A stretch of 64,000 nt of DNA from Marinobacter similis (GCF_000830985.1 NZ_CP007151.1:124001-188000); one strand, 5' to 3'; positions 1 through 13,018 are shown, numbered from the stretch's first letter. The notes: generated from the letters alone by a model not told the origin. Made by a program: numbers and translations.

Positions 1-456
1 GACTTTGTGGTGGTGAATGGTGGCGAGTTTGAGGCCGGCCAGCATCTCGACGCCTTCGGCGATATTGAGCATCCGGAAATCCACACCATGGCGCTTGAGC
101 CATCGACGCTGGTTAACCTGAAAACCGGACAGGCGCGGCCAATCACCGATTTGCAGGGGCAGGCCGTGCGAGCGGTTGCCGGAATCGGCAATCCTGGACG
201 GTTTTTCGATACACTAAGAAACTTGGGGGCCACGGTCACCGAGGCACCTTTTGCGGATCATCACAGCTTCAAGGCCAGCGATCTTACTGCGGAAGCGGGC
301 CAGTGGGTGGTGATGACCGCCAAAGATGCGGTGAAGTGCCGTCCGTTCGCGCCAGACAACGCCTGGGTTTTTTCCGTACAGGCCAGTTTGTCGGATGAAT
401 TTTCACGTTCGGTGATCTCCCGCATCGGGCAGAGTTCCGAACAGCTAATCTCTTAA
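1..456 (+). CDS. lpxK: Tetraacyldisaccharide 4'-kinase LpxK, C-terminal part
   Basis: The reading frame is already open at base 1 and stops at 454-456, so only the last 151 residues are present. LpxK phosphorylates the 4' position of the lipid A disaccharide on the inner face of the inner membrane. The assignment rests on C-terminal family features (a [17 protein letters not shown] block, then a DHHSF segment and a TAKDAVKCR motif) and on the neighbours: Trm112 17 bp downstream, then kdsB, the usual gammaproteobacterial order. The P-loop half lies outside the window and cannot be checked. Confidence 0.9.
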   Translation, partial: DFVVVNGGEFEAGQHLDAFGDIEHPEIHTMALEPSTLVNLKTGQARPITDLQGQAVRAVAGIGNPGRFFDTLRNLGATVTEAPFADHHSFKASDLTAEAGQWVVMTAKDAVKCRPFAPDNAWVFSVQASLSDEFSRSVISRIGQSSEQLIS

Positions 457-472
457 ACCTGGATGGGACATC

Positions 473-661
473 ATGGACAAAAAACTGCTGGCAATGCTGG
501 CGTGCCCGGTCTGCAAGGGCGATCTGAAACTTAACGAGGCTCGAACCGAGCTGGTCTGCTATCAGGACGCCATGGCGTTCCCCGTGCGCGAGGGGATACC
601 GGTCATGCTATCCAGTGAAGCTCGTACGCTCACTACCGACGAGCGCCTCGATAAACGCTAA
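473..661 (+). CDS. Trm112 family protein (YcaR-like)
   Basis: A 62-residue protein with a CPVCKG pair near residues 11-14, a further Cys at about 29, and the family signature around [11 protein letters not shown]. Trm112 proteins are small zinc-ribbon-like activators of methyltransferases; the bacterial YcaR-type members sit between lpxK and kdsB but their partner is not well defined. Here the gene is 17 bp after lpxK and 27 bp before kdsB, so it is almost certainly co-transcribed. The usual fourth zinc ligand is not evident, as in many bacterial members. Confidence 0.9.
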   Translation: MDKKLLAMLACPVCKGDLKLNEARTELVCYQDAMAFPVREGIPVMLSSEARTLTTDERLDKR

Positions 662-687
662 GTCACTGTTTCAGGATACTTCTGCTC

Positions 688-1472
688 ATGTCTTTCTCTG
701 TGGTTATCCCAGCTCGTTATGCCTCCAGTCGTTTGCCTGGCAAGCCGCTGGCGGACATCGTGGGCAAGCCGATGATTCAACATGTATACGAACGGGCGTT
801 GGCGAGTCGTGCTGATCGGGTGGTGGTGGCCACCGATGATGACCGTATTCGCGAAGCCTGCGAGCGCTTTGGCGCCGATGTTGTGATGACATCGCCGGAC
901 CATGCCAGTGGTACTGATCGGCTGGCAGAAGTGGCGCGAAATCTCGACTTGGAAGGCGATCACCGGGTGGTCAACGTGCAGGGTGATGAGCCCCTGATTC
1001 CATCGGTGCTGATCAATCAGGTAGCGGACAATCTGGAATTCTATCCCGATGCCGCCATTGCCACCCTGTGCGAGCGCATCCACGATGTTGATCAGTTGAT
1101 TAACCCTAATGCCGTGAAAGTTGTGTTTGACCACCAGGCATGGCCCATTATTTCAGCCGGGCGCCGATTCCGTGGCCCCGGGATACCTGGATGAACGGCG
1201 GCCCACTGAGTGGCGACGACGTAGCGATGCCGGCCGGTGTCGATTATTTCCGTCATATCGGCATTTATGGCTACCGTGCCCATGTCCTGGAGCAGTTCGT
1301 GAACTGGGCGCCGGCACCCACCGAAAAGGCGGAATCTCTGGAGCAGTTGCGGGCTTTGTACAACGGTGCCCGTATCCACGTGGATGTAGCCGCTGAAAAA
1401 CCACCTGCCGGCGTTGATACCGAAGCCGATCTGGAGCGCATCCGGGAATGGCTGGCGACGAGGAACGTGTAA
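688..1472 (+). CDS. kdsB: 3-deoxy-manno-octulosonate cytidylyltransferase KdsB (one frame break)
   Basis: Makes CMP-KDO from KDO and CTP for lipopolysaccharide inner-core synthesis in the cytoplasm. The N-terminus carries the nucleotidyltransferase motif [16 protein letters not shown], then ATDDDRI and VNVQGDEPL. Frame is lost near 1137, where CAG GC ATG should read CAG GGC ATG; restoring one G joins residues through VVFDHQ to [16 protein letters not shown] and gives 261 residues, the normal length. The second part contains the HIGIYGYR motif. Its stop overlaps the ATG of the next gene. The break is probably a consensus error because the gene is essential. Confidence 0.93.
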
Positions 1473-1951
1473 TGTCGAAACAAGTGAGTGTGCTGTTTGT
1501 CTGCCTGGGTAACATCTGTCGCTCGCCCAGCGCCGAAGGCGTGTTTCGGTCACTGGTAGAGAAATCGGGTCTTGAAGACTCCATCAAGATCGATTCCTGC
1601 GGTACAGGCGACTGGCACATAGGCAAGGCGCCTGATTCCAGGGCGACACAGGCAGCCCGCAAACGCGGCATCGACATCAGCAACCTGAGGGCTCGGCAAT
1701 TCGTTGCCGATGATCTCGATGGCTTTGATTATGTGCTGGTGATGGATCAGCAGAATCTGGCTGATGTCACTGACATCTGGCGCCAGAGTGGTGGTACCCG
1801 GCCGGAACTGTTCCTTGGCTATGGGCGGTCCCACCATCAGGAGGTTCCCGACCCATATTACGGTGGCACGGACGGTTTTGAGTTTGTGCTGGACCTGATC
1901 CACGAGGCAGGCGAGGGCCTGCTGGTCGATATCCGGGAGCGCCTGGCTTGA
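1472..1951 (+). CDS. Low-molecular-weight protein-tyrosine-phosphatase
   Basis: A 159-residue cytoplasmic phosphatase with the P-loop CLGNICRS at residues 11-18 (C-x5-R-S) and the general-acid DPYYGG segment near residue 128. Start is the ATG at 1472, overlapping the kdsB stop by one base; an in-frame upstream GTG/ATG at 1448 would intrude into kdsB. In many bacteria such enzymes act on tyrosine kinases of exopolysaccharide export, but no kinase is in this window, so the substrate is unknown. The TTGA overlap with murB suggests translational coupling. Confidence 0.92.
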   Translation: MSKQVSVLFVCLGNICRSPSAEGVFRSLVEKSGLEDSIKIDSCGTGDWHIGKAPDSRATQAARKRGIDISNLRARQFVADDLDGFDYVLVMDQQNLADVTDIWRQSGGTRPELFLGYGRSHHQEVPDPYYGGTDGFEFVLDLIHEAGEGLLVDIRERLA

Positions 1952-2973
1952 GCTTGAACACGCAACCCCAGGAATATGTCGAGCTGGCTGAGCTCAACAC
2001 CCTGCGGGTAGCTGCCATTGCCCGTTACTACCTTGAGGTCCGGGATGCTGAAGAGCTTTCTGAGGCCCTGGCTTGGGCTGAGCGCCAGGAACTCCGTACC
2101 CTGATTCTGGGTGGTGGCAGCAATCTGGTGTTTTACGGCGACTTCGACGGGCTGGTGGTGCGCATGGCCATGCGCGGTCGACGGTGGGAACAGGCTTCGG
2201 GTCAGGACGCCACATTGGTACTTGGCGCTGGCGAAAATTGGCACGAGGCTGTTCTCTACGCTGCTGGAGCCGGTTACCGGGGAATTGAAAACCTGGCCCT
2301 GATTCCCGGCACGGCGGGCGCGGCGCCGGTACAGAATATTGGTGCCTACGGGGTGGAGCTTCGTGACACACTGGTGTCTGTTACGGCGCTGGATCGTGAG
2401 ACTGGTAAGGTTATCACCCTGGAGCGTGAAGACTGTGAGTTTGCCTACCGGGACAGCCTGTTCAAGCGCACTCCGGGGCGTTACGTCATTATCGAGATCC
2501 GGCTCAGGCTGTCGCGCAGTAAGCCCTTGCAGTTAGGTTATCGGGATCTGGAGGAGTACCTGGCAGGGACCTCACCCTCTGAATTGACGGTTACGGATGT
2601 GGCCACCGCAGTGATGGCGATCCGTCGCCGCAAGCTTCCAGACCCGGAAATGATCCCCAACGCCGGCAGCTTCTTCAAGAACCCGGTGGTACCGTCGGCT
2701 GACTATGAGAACTTGCTGGCACGTTATCCCGATATGGTGGGCTATGCCCAGAGCTCGAGCGTCAAACTCGCCGCGGCCTGGCTCATTGACCAGTGCGGTT
2801 GGAAGGGGTTCCGAAATGAGAATGTCGGTGTTCATAACCGTCAGGCGCTAGTGCTGATCAATCATTCTGGCGGTACCGGACGGGATATCCTGGAGCTGGC
2901 CGCCAAGATACGGGCATCGGTGCAGGACAAGTTCGGGGTGGAGCTGGAGATGGAGCCCGGGATCGTTAGCTAA
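1948..2973 (+). CDS. murB: UDP-N-acetylenolpyruvoylglucosamine reductase MurB
   Basis: The 341-residue NADPH- and FAD-dependent enzyme that reduces the enolpyruvyl group to make UDP-N-acetylmuramate for peptidoglycan. Seen: FAD-binding segment LILGGGSNLV near residue 51, the IPGTAGAAPVQNIGAYG block, and the catalytic GSFFKNP motif with its Ser proton donor; an E-rich C-terminus. The start is a TTG that overlaps the upstream TGA (TTGA). Length and layout match the longer E. coli-type MurB. Last gene of the lpxK-murB operon. Confidence 0.95.
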   Translation: MSLNTQPQEYVELAELNTLRVAAIARYYLEVRDAEELSEALAWAERQELRTLILGGGSNLVFYGDFDGLVVRMAMRGRRWEQASGQDATLVLGAGENWHEAVLYAAGAGYRGIENLALIPGTAGAAPVQNIGAYGVELRDTLVSVTALDRETGKVITLEREDCEFAYRDSLFKRTPGRYVIIEIRLRLSRSKPLQLGYRDLEEYLAGTSPSELTVTDVATAVMAIRRRKLPDPEMIPNAGSFFKNPVVPSADYENLLARYPDMVGYAQSSSVKLAAAWLIDQCGWKGFRNENVGVHNRQALVLINHSGGTGRDILELAAKIRASVQDKFGVELEMEPGIVS

Positions 2974-3047
2974 TCTGCCTGCTGTGATGAGCGTGTCGTG
3001 CTGCTAGCGGTTTGAAAGGCAGGGAAGTGCGAATGGGTGGTAAGACG

Positions 3048-3083
3048 AAAAAAGAAGGGCAGACCTTAACGGTTTGCCCTTCT
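3048..3083 (-). terminator. Rho-independent terminator of proS
   Basis: Inverted repeat AGAAGGGCA (3053-3061) and TGCCCTTCT (3075-3083). Read on the minus strand the stem is followed by six T (3048-3053 as A on plus). It lies 21 bp past the proS stop and could also slow plus-strand transcripts from murB. Confidence 0.8.
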
Positions 3084-3103
3084 ACCTTCTGAGGCTATCG
3101 GGC

Positions 3104-4834
3104 TCAGAGCCCTTTGCGCGGAGACGCATTGATCAGGAAAGGCAGGGCTTCCTCGATCGGAAGATCCTGCTTTTCGGCGTCCCGGCGGCCCTTGTATTCC
3201 AGGGTCCCCGCGGCCAGGCCGCGATCGGAAACCACGAACCGGTGCGGAATACCAATCAGCTCCATGTCAGCAAACTTCACGCCCGGGCGCTCGTTCCGAT
3301 CATCCAACAAGACGTCATAGCCCGCCTGGCGCAGCTGTTCGTACAGCTTGTCGCCTGCTTCGGCGACTGCCTCAGACTTGTGGGCGTTCAGGGTGACGAT
3401 GGCAACCTGGAACGGGGCAATGGCGTCTGGCCAGATAATGCCTTTGTCATCGTGATTCTGCTCGATCGAGGCGGCGACGATACGGGACACGCCGATGCCG
3501 TAGCAGCCCATGTCGAGTACCGCGCTCTTGCCATTTTCATCCAGCACCGTGGCGTTCATGGCGCTGCTGTACTTGTTGCCAAGCTTGAAGATGTGGCCCA
3601 CTTCGATGCCCCGGCGGATTTCCAGGTGGCCTTTGCCATCCGGCTTGGATCGCCTTCAACCACGTTGCGAAGGTCCTCAATACGGCCCAGCGGTACGTCC
3701 CGCTCCCAATTCACGCCGGTCAGGTGGAAATCATCCTTATTGGCGCCACAGACAAAGTCGGCAAGGTGGGCGGCACTGCGGTCCGCGATCACCGGCACTG
3801 AAAGGTTCACGGGGCCGATGGAACCAGGCTTGCAGCCGATAGCTGCTTCGATTTCCTCATCGGTTGCCATGGTCAGCGGTTCTGCGATACCCGCCAGGTT
3901 CTCCGCCTTGATCTCGTTCAGGGTGTGGTCACCGCGCAGGATCAGGCAACAAGACCGCTGTTGCCGTCTTCATCCGGCTCGGATTTAACCAGCAGGGTTT
4001 TGACCGTGCGAGTGGCGTCGACATTCAGGAATTCGGCGATGGCGTCGATGGTGCGTTGTCCCGGGGTCGCGACTTCCTTCAGGTCTTCGCTCGGCGCAGC
4101 GCGTTCTCCGGCCGGGGCTACCGCTTCCGCCTTTTCAATGTTGGCGGCGTAGTTGCTGTCGGAACTGAACACGATGGCGTCCTCGCCAGAGGAGGCCAGC
4201 ACGTGGAATTCGTGCGAGGCGCTGCCACCGATGGCGCCGGAATCGGCCTGAACCGGGCGATAGTCCAGGCCCAGTCGATCGAAGATTGCGCAATAAGCCT
4301 GATGCATTTCCTGGTAAGTCTCATCCAGCGACTCGGCATTCAGGTGGAAGGAATAGGCGTCTTTCATGACGAACTCGCGAGCGCGCATCACGCCGAATCG
4401 TGGCCGACGCTCGTCCCGGAACTTGGTCTGGATCTGGTAGAAGTTCGCCGGCAGTTCCTTGTAGCTTTTCAGTTCATTGCGAATCAGGTCGGTAATGACT
4501 TCTTCATGGGTTGGGCCGAAGCAGAAGTCGCGCCCATGCCGATCCTGCATGCGCAGCAGTTCACCGCCGTATTGGGTCCAGCGGCCCGACTCCTGCCAAA
4601 GCTCTGACGGCTGCACGGCCGGCATCAGGACTTCCTGGCCACCGCTCTTGTCCATTTCCTCGCGAACAATTCGCTCTACCTTGCGAAGGGTGCGCAGGCC
4701 CATCGGCAGCCAGGTGTACAGACCGGCTGCAAGCTTTCGGATCATGCCCGCGCGGAGCATGAGCTGATGGCTGATGATCTCGCGTCTGCCGGTGTCTCTT
4801 TCTGGGTTGCAATCAGGTAACGGCTTGCTCGCAT
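3104..4834 (-). CDS. proS: Prolyl-tRNA synthetase ProS (three frame breaks)
   Basis: Class II aminoacyl-tRNA synthetase charging tRNA-Pro in the cytoplasm; bacterial long form with the editing (INS) domain. Recognisable blocks include [15 protein letters not shown] (motif 1 region), [27 protein letters not shown] (motif 2), the [17 protein letters not shown] editing region, and [17 protein letters not shown] (motif 3). Frame is lost near 4784 (GCG AG for GCG GAG), 3945 (GCC TG for GCC CTG) and 3648 (AGC CGG for AGC CCG G). Restoring three bases gives 577 residues, the expected size. Start chosen at the ATG at 4834, which gives the usual [18 protein letters not shown] beginning. Confidence 0.93.
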
Positions 4835-5032
4835 CGTGTCTTCCGTTTGGTTCCAATCAGGGATTATCAGGGGCTCGAGACCGTGCTTGGCCATCGGTCG
4901 CCCGAGAGGGAGTTGTAGAGCATTAAGTGCCGGTTATTGTACGGAGCCTCTGTCTTCAGGTACAGGTGGTCACCGATGAAACCGATGTGGTTTCATGGTT
5001 TTTTGGTGGATGCAGTGTGGCTCGCTTCCGGG

Positions 5033-5529
5033 TCAGGACAGGTAGCCCAGAGGCAGGGCGGTGGAGTCGAGCACCCGCCTTAGCACGAAGCTCGAATGCA
5101 CGCCGCTGACCCCTTGGATACGGGTAATCCGATTTAGCAGGAAATGGTGGTAGTGGTCCATGTCCGGCACCACCACCTTGAGCATGTAATCCGCATCCTG
5201 CCCCGTGATCAGATAGCACTCCTGGACTTCCGGATAAGCCGACACCTTTTCTTCAAAGGCGGAGAACCGCTCCGGTGTATGTCGGTCCATGCCGATCAGG
5301 ATGATGGCGGTGAGCGATAGTCCCAGTTTCTTGTGGTCCAGGATAGTGACGGTCCGGACGATGACCCCGGCCTCTTCCAGCGCCCGAACCCGGCGCAGGC
5401 AGGGAGAAGGGACAGGCCCACTTTGTCGGCCAATTCCTGATTGGTCAGGGCGCCGTTGTTCTGGACCTGCTCAAGGATTTTTCGGTCGGTTTTATCGATT
5501 TTGACAAGCGTCGTGTTTTTTTCTGGCAT
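5033..5529 (-). CDS. Lrp/AsnC family transcriptional regulator (one frame break)
   Basis: An N-terminal winged helix-turn-helix (IDKTDRKILEQVQNNGALTNQELADKVGLS region, residues about 10-40) and a C-terminal RAM/ligand-binding domain (TGQDADYMLKVVVPD). Frame is lost near 5411 where CTGTCCCTTC should be CTGTCCCCTTC; the repaired protein is 165 residues, normal for the family. Members bind amino acids and regulate amino-acid metabolism. It diverges from leuA with 146 bp between the two starts, so leuA is a reasonable candidate target. Which amino acid it senses cannot be told. Confidence 0.9.
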
Positions 5530-5571
5530 AGTATTGCTCGTTTAGTATTTTTAATAGTCGAATATGGCTAA

Positions 5572-5583
5572 AAATAGCTATTT
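5572..5583. promoter_or_regulatory. Candidate Lrp-type operator palindrome
   Basis: Perfect 12-bp palindrome AAATAGCTATTT in the AT-rich stretch 5525-5590 between the divergent Lrp-type regulator and leuA. Lrp family sites are typically AT-rich imperfect palindromes, so autoregulation and/or control of leuA is plausible. Inference from position and symmetry only. Confidence 0.4.
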
Positions 5584-5675
5584 CGAGCGTAATTAGCAAT
5601 CACGTGCCCGGAGATCGGCGTTACACTGTTAATCACTGCATGATGTTTCACCGGCAACCGCAAGGATTGATTGAA

Positions 5676-7329
<1,654 letters not shown>

Positions 7330-7387
7330 CACAGCAGTCGGACCGGCAGGCGGCTGAGGTCTGAGGGAAATGACCGGGCCAGAACGT

Positions 7388-7416
7388 ATTAAGCCGGCAC
7401 AGGATGCCGGCTTAAT
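7388..7416. terminator. Bidirectional hairpin terminator between leuA and csp
   Basis: Perfect 12-bp inverted repeat ATTAAGCCGGCA / TGCCGGCTTAAT with a 5-base loop, placed between the convergent ends of leuA (7329) and the cold-shock gene (7461). There is no long T-run, so it may act only weakly as an intrinsic terminator. Confidence 0.6.
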
Positions 7417-7460
7417 GATTTCCCTTTGCCCGTGAGGGGCAGAGGGCGGAAGCAGTAACC

Positions 7461-7670
7461 TCAGACCGGGGTTACGTTTTCCGCCTGGGGACCTTTCGGG
7501 CCCTGAGTAACGGTAAACTGCACTTGCTGGCCTTCGGTCAGGGTGCGGAAACCGCTTGCGTTGATTGCACTGTAGTGAACAAACACGTCACTGCCGCCAT
7601 CCTGAGCGATGAAGCCAAAGCCTTTGGACTCGTTGAACCACTTAACGTGGCCAGTTTTTGTATCGGACAT
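7461..7670 (-). CDS. Cold-shock protein, CspA family
   Basis: A 69-residue single OB-fold protein with both RNA-binding motifs: [12 protein letters not shown] (RNP1) at about residues 10-21 and DVFVHYSAI (RNP2) at about 28-36. Such proteins act as RNA chaperones that melt secondary structure. Preceded by GGAAAG as ribosome site and by a leader of about 160 nt (see promoter at 7836). The long leader suggests cold- or growth-dependent control, as in cspA, but not every family member is cold-induced. Confidence 0.95.
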   Translation of the reverse strand: MSDTKTGHVKWFNESKGFGFIAQDGGSDVFVHYSAINASGFRTLTEGQQVQFTVTQGPKGPQAENVTPV

Positions 7671-7835
7671 TGATCTTTCCTGTCTTTCTGTAATTTGCCC
7701 TCACGGGACCTTCATATTCCGTTTGGAATCAACGCTGAGAAATCCAGAGAGTACTGAGGAAGGAGCAACGAAGAGCACGTGGGCAGGACGTTATAGCGCT
7801 TTCACCAAATACCGCTGTATTTTCACAGCAATTTC

Positions 7836-7863
7836 AGTATAGACCGAGTTTGGGGAGCGTCAA
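7836..7863 (-). promoter_or_regulatory. Sigma-70 promoter of the cold-shock gene
   Basis: On the minus strand TTGACG (7863-7858), a 16-bp spacer and TATACT (7841-7836). Transcription would begin near 7829, leaving a 5' untranslated leader of roughly 160 nt before the ATG at 7670. The rest of the 315-bp gene-free stretch 7671-7985 shows only this leader, plus a GC hairpin past the end of the CoA-synthetase gene. Confidence 0.75.
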
Positions 7864-7938
7864 CGCTTTTTTTAACCCCGTTTTGAGGGTCTTTACTGGT
7901 TAAAAAACAGGTGGTTGGCCAGAGCGGGCATGAGGGTG

Positions 7939-7965
7939 CTCCGGGCCTCTACGTAAGGCCCGGAG
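7939..7965. terminator. GC-rich hairpin after the acyl-CoA synthetase gene
   Basis: Inverted repeat CTCCGGGCCT (7939-7948) and AGGCCCGGAG (7956-7965), 21 bp past the synthetase stop on the minus strand. It lacks a T-run in that direction, so termination would need Rho or the hairpin may mainly protect the transcript end. Confidence 0.45.
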
Positions 7966-7985
7966 GTCTTCTTTCTGGTGCAGGG

Positions 7986-9858
7986 TCAGCGTCGGAACTG
8001 CGTGCTGATCTCCTCCAGAATGGCGGGGTCGTCAATCGTGCTTGGCACCGTGTACTCTTCGCCGTCGGCAATCTGTCGGATAACCCGGCGCAGTATCTTG
8101 CCAGACCGGGTCTTGGGCAGCCGCTCAACCACCATGGCCCGGCGGAAGCAGGCAATGGCACCGATCTTGTCCCGAACCATCTCGATCAGCTCGTCCTCAA
8201 GCTCGTCGTGCTCAATGGTTGCACCGTCTTTGATCAGTACCAGCCCGACCGGTACCTGGCCTCTCATGTCGTCATGGGCGCCAACGACGCAGCATTCGGC
8301 AATAGCGGGATGCGAGGCAACCACCTCTTCCATTTCGCCCGTTGACAGCCGGTGGCCTGCGACGTTGATGACATCATCGGTGCGGCCCATGATAAAGACA
8401 TAGCCGTCTTCGTCTACAAAGCCACCGTCGCCGGAGCTGTAAAAGCCGGGAATAGGCGCCAGATAGCTCTTGTGGAATCGCTCGTCGTCACCCCAGACGG
8501 TTAGCAGGCAGCCTGGCGGTAGGGGTAGTTTGACCGCTATCTGGCCCTGTTCGCCTGCGGGCATTTGCTGGCCGCTCGGGTCGACAACCTGCACATCGAA
8601 GCCTGGTGAGGGTACGGTCGCCGAGCCCGGTTTGGTGAGCATCATTTCGATGCCCACCGGATTGCAGCAGATTGCCCAGCCGGTTTCGGTTTGCCACCAG
8701 TGATCAAGAATGGGCAGGTTGGTGTGCTCGCGGAGCCAGTCATAGGTAGCGGGTCCAGCCGTTCGCCAGCCAGGAAGATGCGCTTCAATGAGCTGATATC
8801 GTACTGGCCGAGATGGTCGGCCTCGGGGTCTTCCTTGCGCACAGCCCGGAACGCGGTCGGCGCGGTGAACAGCAAGTTCACCTGATGCTCTTGAACCACC
8901 CGCCAGAACGCACCAGCATCCGGGGTTTTTACCGGTTTGCCTTCATAGAGAATGGTGGTGCAGCCTGCGAACAGAGGGCCGTAGACAATGTAGCTGTGGC
9001 CCACCACCCAGCCTACATCTGAGGCAGCCCAGTAAACGTCGCCCGGATTGGCATCGTAAACCAGCTTCATGCTGTAGCTCAGGGCGACTGCGTGGCCGCC
9101 ATTGTCCCTGACCACGCCCTTTGGCTTACCGGTAGTGCCTGAGGTGTAAAGGATGTACAGCGGATCGGTGGATTTCACCGGCACCGGCTGCTCTGGCTGG
9201 GCTTTGGCCATGAGCTGACTCCAGTCCCAGTCCCGCCCGGACTGCAGCTGCGCTTTTACCTCAGGTCGCTGGTACACGATGCAGTGTTCAGGCTTATGAG
9301 CCGCCTGCTCAATGGCCTTGTCGACCAGGGGCTTGTACTCGATCACCCGATTGATTTCGATGCCGCAGGAGGCGGTGATGACCGCCTTGGGTTCGGCGTC
9401 GTCAATCCTTACCGCCAGCTCATGGGCGGCAAAACCACCAAAAACAACGCAATGAACCGCGCCGATGCGGGCGCACCCGAGCATGGCGATCACGCTTCGG
9501 GAATCATCGGCATGTAGATGATCACCCGATCGCCTTTCTCGATGCCCTGGTTCTTGAGCACGCCGGCAAACCTGGCCACTGCATCGGTCAGTTCGTTGTA
9601 GGAGAATGCTTGCTGGGTGTTGGTGACCGGAGAATCGTAGATGAGCGCGGTCTGGTCGCCACGTCCGGCCCGGATGTTGGCGTCCAGGGCAACATCGGAG
9701 CTGTTCAGGGCGCCATCAGGGAACCACTGGCCATGGCCGTTGTCAGTGGGTGTCCAGATGGTCCCGGGGGGCTGGATCCATTCTATCTGTGCCGCCTGCT
9801 CGCGCCAGAAGTCTTCCCGCCGGTGAATCGACCGGCGAAACTCTGAGTGGTAGTCCAT
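7986..9858 (-). CDS. prpE: Propionate--CoA ligase (AMP-forming, PrpE-like; two frame breaks)
   Basis: ANL-superfamily synthetase making an acyl-AMP and then acyl-CoA. Seen: ILYTSGTTGKPKGVVRD (P-loop A3), ASDVGWVVGHSYIVYGP, a hinge region with GRTDDVINVAGHR (A8), and catalytic-Lys motif PKTRSGKILRR (A10). The LPLPPGCLLTVWGDDERF segment is characteristic of the PrpE/ACSS3 branch rather than Acs. Frame is lost near 9496 (GAAGCGTG for GAAGCGGTG) and 8755 (CCCGCTACC for CCCGGCTACC); repair gives 624 residues. The ATG at 9858 is preferred, with GAGG eight bases upstream. It stands apart from prpBC-acnD at 59-64 kb. Substrate (propionate or acetate) is inferred. Confidence 0.85.
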
Positions 9859-9967
9859 GCGTTCCACCTCACTGGGCCTATTGTTGTTTTATTGACTGAC
9901 GTAACAACTCTAGGCCGTTTGAAATCATGGACTAGTAGACCATTGGCTTAGTCGCGATCTCCGATGG

Positions 9968-11347
9968 TTATTCCGCTGGCAGCTCTACGCTGGTGACATC
10001 GGCGGCGATCTCGCCCCGAGCTGTTCGGGCGTTGATTCGGTCGCCGGGGGCAAGGCCCGAGGCGTCGCGTACAATGTTGCCGTCGGCATCGCGAACGATG
10101 GCGTAACCGCGCCCCAGGGTGGCCAGTGGGCTGACCACGTTGAGTGTTTGGGCGACGTGCTCAAATTGATCCTGGCGCTGCTTCAATTGAATCTGGATGG
10201 CTGAGGTCAATTTTTCCGAAACGCGCGCCAGGGCATTCTGACTATCTGCAAGTCGGCGACCCGGTGATTGCGTCATCAGCCGTTGACCCAGGTTTTCACT
10301 GCGCACGGTCAGGCCCCCGAGCCGCTGACTGATAGCCTGCATCAGGCGCAGATCCAGATCATCCATTCTTTGGGCTTTTTCGAGTAGGTCGCGGCGCGGG
10401 TCTCTGAGTCGCGCGCCCAGATGCTCAAGTTCGGTTCCGAATCGCTTCAGAGCGCGCCGGGCGGCGTTCGCCAGTCGGAGCTCGCGTTCGTTGAGCTGTC
10501 GGAGCCAGTCCCGCTGGTCCGGAGAGACCTTTTCGGCCGCTGCAGATGGCGTTGGCGCCCGCAGGTCAGCAACAAAGTCGGCGATGGTGACGTCTACTTC
10601 ATGGCCGACTGCACTGACCGTGGGGATCGAGCAGTTGGCAATGGCGCGCGCCACCACCTCTTCGTTGAAGCACCAGAGGTCCTCAAGGGAGCCGCCGCCC
10701 CGACCAATGATCAGAACATCGGCCACGCCGTGGCTTTGTGCGCGCTCTATTGCCTGAACGATGTCGCCGGTTGCGGCTTTGCCCTGAACCACAGTCGGGT
10801 AGAGTGTAACCGGTATGGCGGGACAGCGGCGGGCCAGTACCGTCAGGATGTCGTGGATGGCGGCACCGGTCGGCGAGGTGACAAAGCCGATGTGCCTGGG
10901 TGTGGGTGGAAGCGGTTTCTTTCTGGCAGCGTCGAACAGGCCCTCGCCCTGCAATTTGCGCTTCAGTTCTTCGTAGGCCTGCTGCAGTTCGCCCAGTCCC
11001 GCGGGTTCCAAATGCTCGACAATGATCTGAAAATCACCGCGGTTCTCGTACAGGGTGACCTTGCCGCGAATCCGGATCTGGTCGCCTTCCTTCGGTATTT
11101 CACGAATGCGCTGGTTGAAACCCCGGAACATCGCGCAGCGAACCTGGCATTTGCGATCTTTCAGGGAAAAGTACCAGTGGCCCGAAGAGGGTCGGGACAG
11201 GCCAGAGATTTCGCCTTCCACCCACACCTGCATAAAGCTGGATTCCAGAAGGTGTCGGGCCTGGTGATTCAGTTCGCTGACACTCAGAGCTTGCGGCCTG
11301 GTGTCCTGAAAAGCGGGGGTTGTCCGGGGTGATCGGTAGTCATCCAT
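9968..11347 (-). CDS. xseA: Exodeoxyribonuclease VII large subunit XseA
   Basis: A 459-residue catalytic subunit of the single-strand exonuclease. Seen: N-terminal OB-fold (VWVEGEISGLSRPSSGHWYF), the catalytic domain with GFVTSPTGAAIHDIL and RGGGSLEDLWCFN motifs, the VGHEVDVTIADFVADLRAPTPS segment, then a long helical region that pairs with XseB. Start chosen at the ATG at 11347; the frame extends upstream to 11392 but without better signals. xseB is not next to it. Faces guaB. Confidence 0.95.
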   Translation of the reverse strand: MDDYRSPRTTPAFQDTRPQALSVSELNHQARHLLESSFMQVWVEGEISGLSRPSSGHWYFSLKDRKCQVRCAMFRGFNQRIREIPKEGDQIRIRGKVTLYENRGDFQIIVEHLEPAGLGELQQAYEELKRKLQGEGLFDAARKKPLPPTPRHIGFVTSPTGAAIHDILTVLARRCPAIPVTLYPTVVQGKAATGDIVQAIERAQSHGVADVLIIGRGGGSLEDLWCFNEEVVARAIANCSIPTVSAVGHEVDVTIADFVADLRAPTPSAAAEKVSPDQRDWLRQLNERELRLANAARRALKRFGTELEHLGARLRDPRRDLLEKAQRMDDLDLRLMQAISQRLGGLTVRSENLGQRLMTQSPGRRLADSQNALARVSEKLTSAIQIQLKQRQDQFEHVAQTLNVVSPLATLGRGYAIVRDADGNIVRDASGLAPGDRINARTARGEIAADVTSVELPAE

Positions 11348-11424
11348 ACGCAATAGCCGAAAATCAGAAGGATAAAAAATGCCAGAATTCAAGAGGATGC
11401 AATCGTACCTTAAAAAAGGTGCGG

Positions 11425-11453
11425 TTTACTGTCTCGATACGCCCCTTTATAAT
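11425..11453 (+). promoter_or_regulatory. Sigma-70 promoter of guaB
   Basis: TTTACT (11425-11430), 17-bp spacer, TATAAT (11448-11453). It lies 87 bp before the guaB start, between the divergent xseA and guaB. The -10 is perfect and the spacing optimal. Confidence 0.7.
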
Positions 11454-11539
11454 GGATCGATTAAGGATTTTGCTTTGCTGTGCCGCCGCGAGTACAGCAG
11501 GTAATCTCCCAACTTAGCACGATCAAAAGGCGGATCCCA

Positions 11540-13002
<1,463 letters not shown>

Positions 13003-13018
13003 TCATTGCCTTATCCAA

